From: Marivita geojedonensis | GTDB taxonomy: Bacteria > Pseudomonadota > Alphaproteobacteria > Rhodobacterales > Rhodobacteraceae | DNA: 64,000 nucleotides | Reading direction: 5' to 3' | Assembly (NCBI RefSeq): GCF_002115805.1 | Contig: NZ_JFKC01000013.1 | Coordinates: 38,873 to 102,872 of the forward strand | Shown: positions 33,144 to 41,617 of the stretch, piece after piece | Numbering within the stretch: the first letter of the stretch is position 1 | How the letters are laid out: each line of letters starts with the position of its first letter | The notes under the pieces: model-generated | Seen by the model: only the letters and a program-made list of their open reading frames with translations | Databases searched by the model: none | What the model was told of the DNA's origin: nothing | Made by a program: the position numbers and the translations under genes

Positions 33144-33520
33144 GCCTCCTCCCCCGTCAGGATCACCGCTACCTTGAGGGTCGCGGCATCACCGTTCGCG
33201 AGGTCATCGAAGGCGGAAAGAAGGGCGTGATCCTCACCGGGATCACGCTGCCGGAAGGCAAGTATCAGGTCGCCCAGGTGGATATCTTGATCCTGCTGCC
33301 GCCCTCGTATCCCGAGGTCGCCCCCGACATGTTCTACGCCGTGCCGCATCTGAAGCTCCTTGCCGGCCAGCGTGAGCCCCGCTGCACGCAGGCACGCCAG
33401 GCCTTCGATGGCCAGAACTGGCAGCGCTGGTCTCGCCATAACAACCAGTGGCGTCCCGGCACCGACGGCATCTGGACCATGCTGAAGCGGGTCGAAGAGG
33501 CCCTGGAGGTGGCGGCATGA
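33140..33520 (+). CDS. E2-like conjugating enzyme (prokaryotic E2 family E type)
   Basis: 126 aa. An E2/UBC-like core is visible: ITLPEGKYQVAQVDILILLPPSYPEVAPDMFY, with the proline-rich strand-loop typical of UBC folds (read in pieces DILILLPPSYP and PEVAPDMFY). It has a single cysteine, Cys82 in REPRCTQ, the only candidate thioester residue, followed by the WQRWSRHNNQWRPG block with His100. Coupled by ATGA overlaps to both neighbours. It should accept the modifier from the E1 encoded next. Confidence 0.8.
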   Translation: MSLLPRQDHRYLEGRGITVREVIEGGKKGVILTGITLPEGKYQVAQVDILILLPPSYPEVAPDMFYAVPHLKLLAGQREPRCTQARQAFDGQNWQRWSRHNNQWRPGTDGIWTMLKRVEEALEVAA

Positions 33521-34926
33521 AGCGCAGCGACATCACCCTCCACGCCCGTCACCGCGACAAGCTGCAGGCGCTGCTTGCGCACCCCCGTGGGCACGAGGGC
33601 GCCGCCTACATGCTGCTCGGCAAAAGCGAGATCGCGCAGGACCCCTGGGACCTCGAGCGGCGGGTCCGTTACACCTCCTACGAGGTCATCGCGATCCCGC
33701 AGGAGGACCGCGTCGATGCCAGCGACAAGCACGTCACCTGGAATACCAACTCCTTCGCCCAGCTCTGTCGCCGGGCCAAGGAGGAAGGCTTGGTGCCGGC
33801 GATCGTTCATAGTCACCCGGGAGGCTTCGACGGTTTCTCGGACCAGGACGATCGCAACGAGCGCGACCTCTTCACCATGGCTCGGAACCGTAACGGCGAG
33901 GGGACACGCTTGGTGAGCGTCGTGCAGGTCGGTGACGGCCTCTACCGGGCACGGGTCTGGGAAGACGACATGATACCCCTGCCCTGTCACCGCGTGACCG
34001 TCATCGGCACTCGGCTCGAGATCCAGTCGACCGACGTGCCGACCCCGTCGGAAGCCTTGGCCCGGCAGGCACTGGCCTTCGGGCCGGAGGTCAACGGACT
34101 CCTCAAACAGCTCTCCATTGCCGTGGTCGGCTGCGGCGGCACGGGAAGCCCGGTGGTCCAGCTCCTCGCTCGCCTCGGCGTGGGGCGCATCGTGGTCATC
34201 GACGACGACGTGGTCGAGCATTCCAACCTGAACCGCCTGTATGGCGCGACCCGAAAGGATGCCGAAAACGCGGTGCCCAAGGTCGACGTCATGGCGCGCG
34301 AGGTGACGATGATGGGCCTCGACGTCGAGATCCGGTCGATGAACGGCTGGGTGGATGCGCCGCATATCCGTGACGCGCTGAAATCCTGCGACGTCATCTT
34401 CGGATGCACGGACGATCACGCCGGGCGCCTCTACCTGAACCGCGTGGCGCATTTCTACCTGATCCCGGTCATCGATGTCGGGCTGGTCCTGATGCCCCGT
34501 GACGATGGTGAGCCCGGTCTCCTCGAGATGGCCGCGCGGGTCAGCGTGCTGTTTCCCACGTCGGCGTGCCACGGCTGCCGCGGCACAGTCGATCGCGTCA
34601 GGGCCCGCGAGGAGGATCTCGAGCGATCGGACCCTGCCGAATATGAACGGCAGAAGACCGAGGCCTATGTCCGCGGCGCGGGCAATCCGGCACCGGCCGT
34701 GGTGACCTTCACCTCCGAGGCGGCCACCATGGCGGTGAACGAACTCCTTGCCGGTCTCGTCAACTTCCGCGGCGGCGGTGGATGGACATGGCAACGCTAT
34801 CGCAAGCTCGACAAGGGCTCCGAGCGTTCACAGGCGGCGCAACCCCGGCCGGACTGCCCGGTCTGCGGCAGCGAGGAATACTGGGGTCTCGGCGACATCG
34901 ACCCGTTCCTGGATCGCATAGGGTGA
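33517..34926 (+). CDS. JAB deubiquitinase - ThiF/E1 fusion protein (system 1)
   Basis: 469 aa from ATG 33517. The N-terminal JAB domain (about 1-165) has the full JAMM metal motif HSHPGGFDGFSDQD: His98, His100 and Asp111 (H-x-H-x10-D), with Glu27 as candidate base. The C-terminal E1/ThiF domain (about 195-450) has GCGGTGSPV (205-213), DDDVVEHSNLNR and Lys255, with zinc-type pairs ACHGC and CPVC. One protein thus carries both activation (adenylation) and cleavage functions. Coupled to the E2 gene by ATGA. Confidence 0.88.
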   Translation: MKRSDITLHARHRDKLQALLAHPRGHEGAAYMLLGKSEIAQDPWDLERRVRYTSYEVIAIPQEDRVDASDKHVTWNTNSFAQLCRRAKEEGLVPAIVHSHPGGFDGFSDQDDRNERDLFTMARNRNGEGTRLVSVVQVGDGLYRARVWEDDMIPLPCHRVTVIGTRLEIQSTDVPTPSEALARQALAFGPEVNGLLKQLSIAVVGCGGTGSPVVQLLARLGVGRIVVIDDDVVEHSNLNRLYGATRKDAENAVPKVDVMAREVTMMGLDVEIRSMNGWVDAPHIRDALKSCDVIFGCTDDHAGRLYLNRVAHFYLIPVIDVGLVLMPRDDGEPGLLEMAARVSVLFPTSACHGCRGTVDRVRAREEDLERSDPAEYERQKTEAYVRGAGNPAPAVVTFTSEAATMAVNELLAGLVNFRGGGGWTWQRYRKLDKGSERSQAAQPRPDCPVCGSEEYWGLGDIDPFLDRIG

Positions 34927-34931
34927 GTGGC

Positions 34932-35285
34932 ATGATGATCGACACTCTGCGGAAGAGCCTCGAGCTCTTCCGCCTCATTCCGCGAAGTGACTTGATCACC
35001 AGGATAACACCCACACACCCGTCGCAGGATCAGATCGTACCGGGGGAGATGACCATCGTGCATGATGGCGTCGACAAATGGGCTTGCTTCCACTGCCCGG
35101 GTGGGTGTGGCGAAACCATCAAGCTGTCCCTGAGCAAAAACCAGAGACCTAGGTGGACGGCCATGTCAGACTGGTTGAGGCGACCGACCATCTCGCCCTC
35201 GGTCCGACAAACGAACGAATGCCGGTGTCACTTCTGGATCCGGCAAGGGCGAATTGATTGGTGCAAGGATAGTCCTCGCCGTTAG
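34932..35285 (+). CDS. DUF6527-like protein (system 1)
   Basis: 117 aa from ATG 34932 (or 34935), five bases after the E1 stop. Conserved elements shared with the second copy at 46460-46867: a Cys cluster (CFHCPGGCG, residues 52-60), RPTISPSV with Ser90, CRCHFWI with His100, and IRQGRIDW. The Ser and His, and the Cys cluster for metal, are the only candidate catalytic or binding residues in common. Found as the terminal gene of both ubiquitin-like operons; likely a processing or deconjugating factor, unproven. Confidence 0.7.
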   Translation: MMIDTLRKSLELFRLIPRSDLITRITPTHPSQDQIVPGEMTIVHDGVDKWACFHCPGGCGETIKLSLSKNQRPRWTAMSDWLRRPTISPSVRQTNECRCHFWIRQGRIDWCKDSPRR

Positions 35286-35442
35286 CTTCACAGCAGCGAC
35301 AGTGCGAAACCAGATTTCGTAAGAAATGGAAGATGGTTCTGAACGGCTGAACGGCGGCTTTGCTGAATTACCAGAGTCTGTTGCGTGCATGCAGCGAATG
35401 GCAGCTTCCCGCCCGCTCGACCGACATACCACCCTCGCCAAC

Positions 35443-37449
35443 CTATCGAGCTACAAGCGTTTGACCACCATCCTCCCGCAACATCGCTTCCATGTCGTCC
35501 AAGCCATCGACCGCGGAACGCATCTGCGCCTCATCTTCCACGCGCACTGTCCCGGTATCCGCGACCGAGCCCTCAAAATCCATCTCCATCTGCTGCTGTT
35601 CCTCAGCAATGACGGCTTGAACGACGGGCGCGGTCTTCTTTGGCACGACATGCGCTGACGGCTGACCAGCAGCGGCCTGGTGTGCAGCGTCCACTTCGGT
35701 GTTGGGTCCGCTTTGCCCGTCCGGCGGCGGTGTCATCGGCATGGCGCGCATACTCAGCGGCAGATCACCCTGCGGCCCCCCTCCCCCCGGCTCCGGAAAC
35801 GGCAATTCGCCTGATTGCGCCTCATGGATCGCCTTGAACAGCCAATCGTCGAAGTACTGGATCCGCTTCGCGCGGACCGGCATCTGGGCATCGATCACCA
35901 TGACAATCTCGTCGAGTGGCAGGCGGCGGGCCTCATCTTCCGGTAATAGCGAGCTTTCTTCCGTCCGTGTGGATTGGCTGCGGCCCTCGAAGGGATTCTT
36001 GCCGATAGACTGCGAGCGGGTGACGACGGTCTTCGTGGTCTTTCCGACCGCCTTGCTCAGTTCCTCGACGGTCTTTTCATCGGAGGGCGTGAGGTAAAGT
36101 TTCACACCCGCATTACCCTGCAGCGCGCGGCGGGTGTTCTCGCCGTAGATTTCATCGAGGGCAGGGATGGTTTGTGTCACCACGGCCAGGTGGCCGCGAT
36201 AGGTGCGGAGGGTCTCGATGCTCTCGACCACGATGGGCATCTTGCCCAAGCGATTGAACTCATCGAGCATGATCATCACGGGCCAAGGCTCGTCTGGCCC
36301 TGGGTCTTTTTCCTGCATGGCCGAGAGGAGATCGGAGAAGAAGAGCCGGATCAGGGGTGCCAGAGGCTTCACCATGAGTGGCTGGACGACGAGATAGACC
36401 GAAAGGGGCTTCTTGCGGATCGTGCGGAAGTCAAAATCCGAGACAGACGTCGCCTCATCGATGGCCGGGTTCTGCCATTGATCGAGCCCCGAGGTCATCA
36501 AGAGCGAGACATAGGAGGTCAGGGTGTCGTTGTTGGTCGAGGCGAGCCGCGTGAAGATCAGTTTCGCGGCTCTGTTCTCCACCTCGTGGCCACGCGCGAA
36601 ATACTCCTTCTGCTTGTTCCCGCCCGACGCGGCAATGCGGTAGATCTCGCCCAAGGTCGGACGCTTGCGCTGGAACGCCAGCAGGCCTGCCGCCACGAAG
36701 AGATCGATCCCGCCTTTCAGAAGACCCTGCACCCGGTCATTGTCGCTTTGCAGGAAGAGCGTGGCCAGGAGCTGCAATTCCATCTGCTGTCGCGCGGGGT
36801 CCTTCAGTTCAAAGATGCGCAGGAGCGGGTTGTAGCGATGGGTGCGCTTGCCCTCCCAATCGGTTGGGGCAAAACGATAGACCTTGTCGCCCTGGGCTGC
36901 GCGGTGCCGTGCCGTGGCCTCGAAACACTCGCCCTTCACATCGAGCGTCACGGCAGAGCCTTGCCAGGTCAGCAGGTTCGGAATGACAAAACCCGTGGTC
37001 TTGCCGCGGCCCGTGGGGGCCACGATCAGCGCATGGGGAAAGACCTTCGAGCAGATGTATTTCGCGCGAGATTTTGGAGTACCGAGCTTGCCGAGGATGA
37101 ACCCGGTCCCGGGTGCGCCAAAGAACCCGTTGGCCTTCATTTCGCGCGCGCTTTGCCAATGGGTCTGGCCAAAGCGTGTCAGGGCGGACCCTGAGAGGGC
37201 GAGGCTCAGCATCAGGCCGGCGGCGGCAAAGCTGCCGATGATCAGGTGGATGAGCTGGGCATCTTCGGGGCGGCGATCGCGGATCGCCATGTAGTTCTGC
37301 GCGATATAGGCAAAGTCGATCTCCGCCCCGAAGCCAAGGTCCTGGTATGTCAGCACCGCCGAAGCAATGGTATAACCCATGGCGGCGGTCACCAGCGTCA
37401 CGAGCAAGACACCCGTGGCGATCCGCACCTTTCCCATGGAGGCGCTCAA
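35443..37449 (-). CDS. virD4: VirD4/TraG-type coupling protein
   Basis: 668 aa. Two N-terminal membrane helices (about 10-30 and 66-90), then the T4CP ATPase: Walker A APTGRGKTT (144-152), Walker B MIMLDEFNRLG near 393, and TQTIPALDEIYG. The C-terminal tail is Pro/Gly- and acid-rich. It recruits the relaxosome to the T4SS channel. It overlaps the relaxase gene by four bases (ATGA). It is separated from the virB operon by the IS91 element and the defence-like island. Confidence 0.93.
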   Translation of the reverse strand: MSASMGKVRIATGVLLVTLVTAAMGYTIASAVLTYQDLGFGAEIDFAYIAQNYMAIRDRRPEDAQLIHLIIGSFAAAGLMLSLALSGSALTRFGQTHWQSAREMKANGFFGAPGTGFILGKLGTPKSRAKYICSKVFPHALIVAPTGRGKTTGFVIPNLLTWQGSAVTLDVKGECFEATARHRAAQGDKVYRFAPTDWEGKRTHRYNPLLRIFELKDPARQQMELQLLATLFLQSDNDRVQGLLKGGIDLFVAAGLLAFQRKRPTLGEIYRIAASGGNKQKEYFARGHEVENRAAKLIFTRLASTNNDTLTSYVSLLMTSGLDQWQNPAIDEATSVSDFDFRTIRKKPLSVYLVVQPLMVKPLAPLIRLFFSDLLSAMQEKDPGPDEPWPVMIMLDEFNRLGKMPIVVESIETLRTYRGHLAVVTQTIPALDEIYGENTRRALQGNAGVKLYLTPSDEKTVEELSKAVGKTTKTVVTRSQSIGKNPFEGRSQSTRTEESSLLPEDEARRLPLDEIVMVIDAQMPVRAKRIQYFDDWLFKAIHEAQSGELPFPEPGGGGPQGDLPLSMRAMPMTPPPDGQSGPNTEVDAAHQAAAGQPSAHVVPKKTAPVVQAVIAEEQQQMEMDFEGSVADTGTVRVEDEAQMRSAVDGLDDMEAMLREDGGQTLVAR

Positions 37450-39785
37450 TGGATCTGACCCCGCTCAGTCTCGCTGTCCAGATCAGCGGCGCGATGGCGT
37501 TCGTATTCGGTGTCGGCCAGATCATCGACCACCTGGCGCAAGGCCTCCGTGTTGGCCGTGGCGGCATCGGATTGCAGGTAGACCTTGGCGACATAGAGCC
37601 GGTCGAGGCGGTCCTCGAGAACCTTGTCCAGCGCATCGGCATCGCCGGATATGAGGCGGCCCAATTGGCGTTCATCCAGCACCCGCGCGATCTCGCCACG
37701 GAAGGCGTCCCGCTCCGCCTCGGTCTCGAAGGGCGCGGACAACTCCCCCGCCCGCTCATGCTCCAGAACACGCGTAATCTCGTCTGCAAGGCGGTCGGCA
37801 CGGTCAGACTGCGGCGCAGTTTCACCGCGGGCTGCGAGGAGTGCGTCGCGCGTGCCAGACCCAAGCGCGTCGCGCATCTCGTTTTCACGGCGGACCTGAT
37901 TGATGACCTCCGTGTCGCGTATCTCGACGACGGCCGCGTAGGTCGCGCCAAGCCCGCGGGCGAGGTGGGACGGCATGTCCGGATAGCGCTCCCTGAATTC
38001 ATCCGTGACAGCATCCGCAACGGGCGTGCGGACGTCGCGTCCCTCCATGATCCGGTCGACCTCGCGGGTGATCTCGCTGGCGTGGGCGGCATCGGTAATG
38101 GTCTCCCTGTAAGGCTCAGACCGGTCAATCACATCGCCAGGGCGTGCGAGCAGCTCCGGGTGTGCCTCGAGATATGCACGCTGCTCCGTCTCGATCCGGC
38201 GCTCCGCCCGCGCGACAACCTCCCAGTCCCGGTCCTCGATCTGCTGCGCTGTCATGCCCTCTGCGCGCATCTCCTGACGGATTGTCCCTTCCATCGCCCG
38301 GACCGAGTCCTCGTGATAGTGGAACCGCTCGCTGACCGGTTCCGCTTCCATGACGCCATCCCGGCGCAACACGTTCTCCCGTTCCAAAAGCGTACCAAGC
38401 GCGACATGCACATCGTTGAGAATGTCGCGCGCCTGTTCCAGATCAGCGCGGCGTTCGAGGTTCAGATCCCGCGCCTCAGCCACTTTGGAGAGATCATCTG
38501 CGATCCATTGATGCTCGAGCGCCGCATTGGAAGCCCCGGTCTCGATCCGGGCCACCACTTCCGATGTGCTGATCCCAGTACCCCGCAGAGCAGCATCGAT
38601 CCGTGAGCGCAGCCGCGGCTCGGCTAGTCGCTCGAGTTGGCTCTCTTGGATGTTTGCCTCTGAGTAGACCCCGCCCACCGAGGGCGCCTCAGACAACGTA
38701 CTGGAGCGCAGACCCAGAGGCTGCATGTGCTGGACCTGCGTCTGGATCTCGATGAGGCGCTTTTCCAGCACGGGACGTTCCGCGTCGGACTTCTCGGCGA
38801 TCATGCTCTGCACCCGCGCGAGCTTTTCCGCATAGAGGCTTCTCAAATCCTCAAAGCTTTGATCCTCGGCCATATACACATCTCCTGTTCGGTCCACCTG
38901 CCCGCCATGCGCCAGCACCTCGCCCGCGCGAAAGAGGGCTGCGGCAATATCCTCGCGGGCCTCGCGCGAAGCCTCTGCGGCAAGCGAATGGTAGACGGTT
39001 CTGGTGTTGGCGATCTCCGCCAGCGTCCGGGTCAGGTCCTGCCCCACGCGTTCGCGCTCGCGGGGCGCGCGCCCCTCTTCTTTCGCGGCGTAGACCTCGC
39101 TGGTGCGAGCGGGGTAATGTACAACCCCGCGATCCACCCGCCGCGTGGCTTCCAGCCGCACGCCGTACTTCTCCCCCTCCTCGACCATGGCGAGGCGGAA
39201 GTCGTCATAGTTGAAGCGGTGGTTGCGCCCCAGAAAGAAGAACTCGCCTTCCTGCGAGCGACGGTTCAACACCAGATGCGCATGGGGGTGATCGCGGTCC
39301 TCATGCACCGCGATGATGTAGTCGAAATGCCCCTCGTCGGTCTGGAAGAACCGCTCGGCCACATCCGTCGCGATGTCGCGCACATCCTCCCCGCGCGTGC
39401 CGATGGGGAACGACATGAGCATGTGGGTGGTCTGGCCAAGCTTGGGCTTGAAGCCCGCATCCCACCGCTTGGCAAAGCGCTCGGTCAGATCCTTGATGTC
39501 ATTCGCCTCGAGCTTCGCCTTGCCATCCAGAAACCCGCTACTGTCCACGATATGGGTGGACTTGGTGGTGAGGTAATCAAGCTGGTTCATCAGCTGCGAT
39601 TTCGTATGCGTCCCCCCGCCCCGGATAGCCTTGAAGACCGTTGGCCGATGCCCTGCTGCCGCGCGCACAAGCTGGGTCTGCTTGGCCACGTGCAGCCCCT
39701 GCATTGAGCCCCGGACGCGGCTCCAGCCATCCCGAAAGACCTCGCCCATGACGGCATGGACGGCATCATTCAGCCGCATGCGCAA
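37446..39785 (-). CDS. VirD2/TraI-type conjugative relaxase
   Basis: 779 aa. The N-terminal relaxase domain has a candidate catalytic Tyr71 (LMNQLDYLTTK), LMSFPIGT, and the HUH motif DHPHAHLVLNRR (His166/168/170). The remaining two thirds are helical and charged (many ERE/RAE repeats) and could mediate transport through the T4SS; there is no helicase domain. It nicks oriT and leads the strand into the recipient. It overlaps the VirD1/MobC-like gene by 20 bases. Confidence 0.88.
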   Translation of the reverse strand: MRMRLNDAVHAVMGEVFRDGWSRVRGSMQGLHVAKQTQLVRAAAGHRPTVFKAIRGGGTHTKSQLMNQLDYLTTKSTHIVDSSGFLDGKAKLEANDIKDLTERFAKRWDAGFKPKLGQTTHMLMSFPIGTRGEDVRDIATDVAERFFQTDEGHFDYIIAVHEDRDHPHAHLVLNRRSQEGEFFFLGRNHRFNYDDFRLAMVEEGEKYGVRLEATRRVDRGVVHYPARTSEVYAAKEEGRAPRERERVGQDLTRTLAEIANTRTVYHSLAAEASREAREDIAAALFRAGEVLAHGGQVDRTGDVYMAEDQSFEDLRSLYAEKLARVQSMIAEKSDAERPVLEKRLIEIQTQVQHMQPLGLRSSTLSEAPSVGGVYSEANIQESQLERLAEPRLRSRIDAALRGTGISTSEVVARIETGASNAALEHQWIADDLSKVAEARDLNLERRADLEQARDILNDVHVALGTLLERENVLRRDGVMEAEPVSERFHYHEDSVRAMEGTIRQEMRAEGMTAQQIEDRDWEVVARAERRIETEQRAYLEAHPELLARPGDVIDRSEPYRETITDAAHASEITREVDRIMEGRDVRTPVADAVTDEFRERYPDMPSHLARGLGATYAAVVEIRDTEVINQVRRENEMRDALGSGTRDALLAARGETAPQSDRADRLADEITRVLEHERAGELSAPFETEAERDAFRGEIARVLDERQLGRLISGDADALDKVLEDRLDRLYVAKVYLQSDAATANTEALRQVVDDLADTEYERHRAADLDSETERGQIH

Positions 39786-40359
39786 ACTCCCTCAGCGCGG
39801 CCGTGGCCTGCAGCTGCATAGCGTCCCGACGGCGGCGCAGAAGCAGATCGATCTCGTCAGCGGAATCCAGAATGAACCGCGCCAACCCGCGCATCTGGGC
39901 AAGGCGCAATTCGGTGAACTCGGCACTCGTGCCCACCACGGCCCCCTGCCCCCGCCGGTTGGCCCGCGTCATCTGCTTGGCGATTTGCGTGACCCCATTG
40001 CCGACCTCGTGCAGTGAAGCGCGGTAGCGCGCCATCTCGGCCGCCATCTGCGCGTCCGGAACGAACACCCCGCCTGCCGCCTGAATGAGCCGCCGCAGCC
40101 CCTCGGCCCGGCTTTCGATCCCGGCCTTCGCCAGCACCTCGTCGAGCGCCGCAAGCTCCGCAGCCGTAACCTTCACACTGACCGCTGAGACCGGGATCGC
40201 GGCATCGGCCTGGCGCTCGGCATCGGCTTTCAGAACGTAGCGCACGGCCCGCGATGTGACCTCGAAACGCTCAGCCAGCTCAGACGTCGACACACCCTCC
40301 GCGGCCTCGCGGACGATCTGCATCTTCTCGATCTCTGTCAGGCGTTTTGTTCGGGACAT
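39766..40359 (-). CDS. VirD1/MobC-like relaxosome accessory protein
   Basis: 197 aa from ATG 40359 (MSRTKRLTEIEKMQ). An N-terminal helix-turn-helix (VSTSELAERFEVTSRAVRYVLKADAE read in two parts) is joined to a MobC/VirD1-like region with GIESRAEGLRRLIQAAGG and GNGVTQIAKQMTRANRRG, the latter characteristic of relaxosome accessory proteins that bind oriT. First gene of the virD1-virD2-virD4 operon. Confidence 0.8.
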   Translation of the reverse strand: MSRTKRLTEIEKMQIVREAAEGVSTSELAERFEVTSRAVRYVLKADAERQADAAIPVSAVSVKVTAAELAALDEVLAKAGIESRAEGLRRLIQAAGGVFVPDAQMAAEMARYRASLHEVGNGVTQIAKQMTRANRRGQGAVVGTSAEFTELRLAQMRGLARFILDSADEIDLLLRRRRDAMQLQATAALREFAHAAE

Positions 40360-40412
40360 GCGGAAGAAAGACCCCCTATTTCCTGCCACCTTCCACCAAG
40401 GCTGCCCCTACC

Positions 40413-40450
40413 TTACGATAATATACCTAGCTGTCAATTATATACTTACG
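40413..40450 (-). promoter_or_regulatory. Two AT-rich motif copies upstream of relaxosome operon
   Basis: On the minus strand there are two direct copies, AAGTATATAATTG and AGGTATATTATCG, offset by 19 bases, about 54-90 bases before the VirD1-like start. The second matches TTACGATAATATACC on the plus strand, related to the motifs at 2497 and 13631. Likely promoter/operator of transfer genes. Confidence 0.45.
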
Positions 40451-40829
40451 TTGCATTCAGTCTCAGGCAGACTTGGTGCCCGCTTCCCCCGCGGCCCGCA
40501 GGGACGCGGGCCTCTCCCTTCACCACCGGGCGACCCACCTGTCCTAGGGGTCCCGTCAGCCAGCCCCGCCCGAAGGCTTGGACGAACACGCATGTGTTCG
40601 GACGGAACCGCGGGCGGGCGCAAACCCCACCGACAGGGCGGACAGGCAGGGTCAAGGAGGGCCAGATTTGGGACCCCAAATCTCTGCCGCAAAAACCGGG
40701 AGGCCCTAGCCGATAGGTTTTTGTGGATGGCCCCCTTGAGGCTGACTGGCCGGTCTGTCGCGGCCTGATCATTCCGGGGGGAGTGCGTCCGTTGAACGCG
40801 CAGGAACCAGCATCCCTGGAACAGGGATC

Positions 40830-40860
40830 GGGCCGCCCCAAGATCGTCCTGGGGCGGCCC
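40830..40860 (-). terminator. Strong GC hairpin after 68-aa gene
   Basis: GGGCCGCCCCA (40830-40840) pairs perfectly with TGGGGCGGCCC (40850-40860) across a 9-base loop, 17 bases past the stop of the minus-strand gene. There is no T-tract, so it may terminate poorly or serve another role. Confidence 0.55.
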
Positions 40861-40876
40861 ATCCTCGTCAGAGGAT

Positions 40877-41083
40877 TTAGTCCTGCGGGTCCTTTGCGCT
40901 CGGCGGGAACATCACCAGCTCCGAGACCGCGACCGGGAAGTCGAGCTTGAGGCTGAAGAACTCGGAGCCGTCCCCGTTGCGGGTGTTGCGGAACATTGCA
41001 CCCACGCGCTGGAAGCGGGTGCGCTCCTGGCCATCGGTGTCGGTGAACTTGACGGGGACGGTGGCGACGTAGTGGTTGGTCAT
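40877..41083 (-). CDS. Small plasmid protein of unknown function
   Basis: 68 aa with AAGGAGT ribosome site before ATG 41083. The sequence MTNHYVATVPVKFTDTDG, RTRFQRVGAMFRNTRNGDG and FFSLKLDFPVAVSELVMF reads as a compact all-beta protein. I recognise it only as a recurrent small gene of Rhodobacterales plasmids. A decayed, inverted copy of gene and leader lies next to it at 41234-41460. Confidence 0.75.
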   Translation of the reverse strand: MTNHYVATVPVKFTDTDGQERTRFQRVGAMFRNTRNGDGSEFFSLKLDFPVAVSELVMFPPSAKDPQD

Positions 41084-41233
41084 TTGGGTTACTCCTTGTT
41101 GCGATGGGGATCACCCGGCACGGGGGCAAGAGGCCCGGTCGCAAGCGCAAATGCGGAGGGTCCGCGGCCCCGCCGTGGAAGCCGTATTTGTGCTTGCCGG
41201 AGCGAAGCGCAGGGCACGACTGGGCCGACCCCG

Positions 41234-41460
41234 TGCGATCCACATGCATAGCAAAAAGGAGTGACCCGATTGACCTGTGCCATCACGCAGTCGCCACCAT
41301 CCGCGTCCACGTCCTGCCGAACCTGGCCGGGGTGCTGATGATGCCCGCCCGCGTGGATGCGATGTTCCGAAACACGCCCCGAGGGACGTGCAGCTCTTCA
41401 GCCTCAAGTGCGACGTCTCGATCTCTCGCGTCTCGCGCTGCTGACGATGTGCGAGGGGCG
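41234..41460 (+). pseudogene. Inverted, frameshifted copy of the 68-aa gene and its leader
   Basis: Leader match: CCCCGTGC then GATCC, then AAAAAGGAGTGACCC, compared with CCCCGTGC, GATCC and AACAAGGAGTAACCC before the intact gene. The start would be TTG at 41270 in place of ATG. Then AVATIRVHV matches YVATVPVKF and RVDAMFRNT matches RVGAMFRNT. After MFRNT the match continues in another frame (LFSLKCDVSISRVS against FFSLKLDFPVAVSEL), so a frameshift has broken it. The rest of 41084-41617 shows nothing else except a terminator at 41591. Confidence 0.7.
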
Positions 41461-41590
41461 CACCATCCCCAGCCCCTACCGATGCGGATGGGCCGAACTC
41501 TGACGGACCGGGTAGAGCGATGACGGTGCTGGCCGCCGCGAGTTGCTGATCAAGTGTAACCGATCGCACGCGCCATGAGACATGACGAAA

Positions 41591-41610
41591 GGGCCGCCCG
41601 AAGGCGACCC
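41591..41610 (-). terminator. Hairpin terminator of DUF2493 gene
   Basis: GGGCCGCCCG/AAGGCGACCC: on the minus strand GGGTCGCC-TTCG-GGCGGCCC followed by TTTCGTC, beginning seven bases past the stop of the DUF2493 gene. A stable UUCG-type loop. Confidence 0.65.
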
Positions 41611-41617
41611 TCTCCCT

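Larger units (their letters stand above)
40360..40876. other. Gene-free region with candidate oriT
   Basis: 517 bases without a gene, adjacent to the relaxosome operon. It contains TATTTCCTGCC at 40377-40387, which resembles the YATCCTG/C nick core of VirD2- and RK2-type origins, then the AT-rich repeated motif (40413-40450), and GC-rich sequence with small inverted repeats (for example ATCCCT/AGGGAT at 40812-40828). This is the natural place for the transfer origin. The nick site is a guess. Confidence 0.4.

Noticed and set aside
33334..34794. 486-codon minus-strand frame across the E2 and JAB-E1 genes
   Set aside because: Covered by the JAB and E1 motifs on the plus strand. The minus frame is Arg/His-rich with no family resemblance.
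35974..38606. Long plus-strand frames (406 and 419 codons) opposite virD4 and relaxase
   Set aside because: Antisense shadows of well-supported genes. No motifs or ribosome sites.
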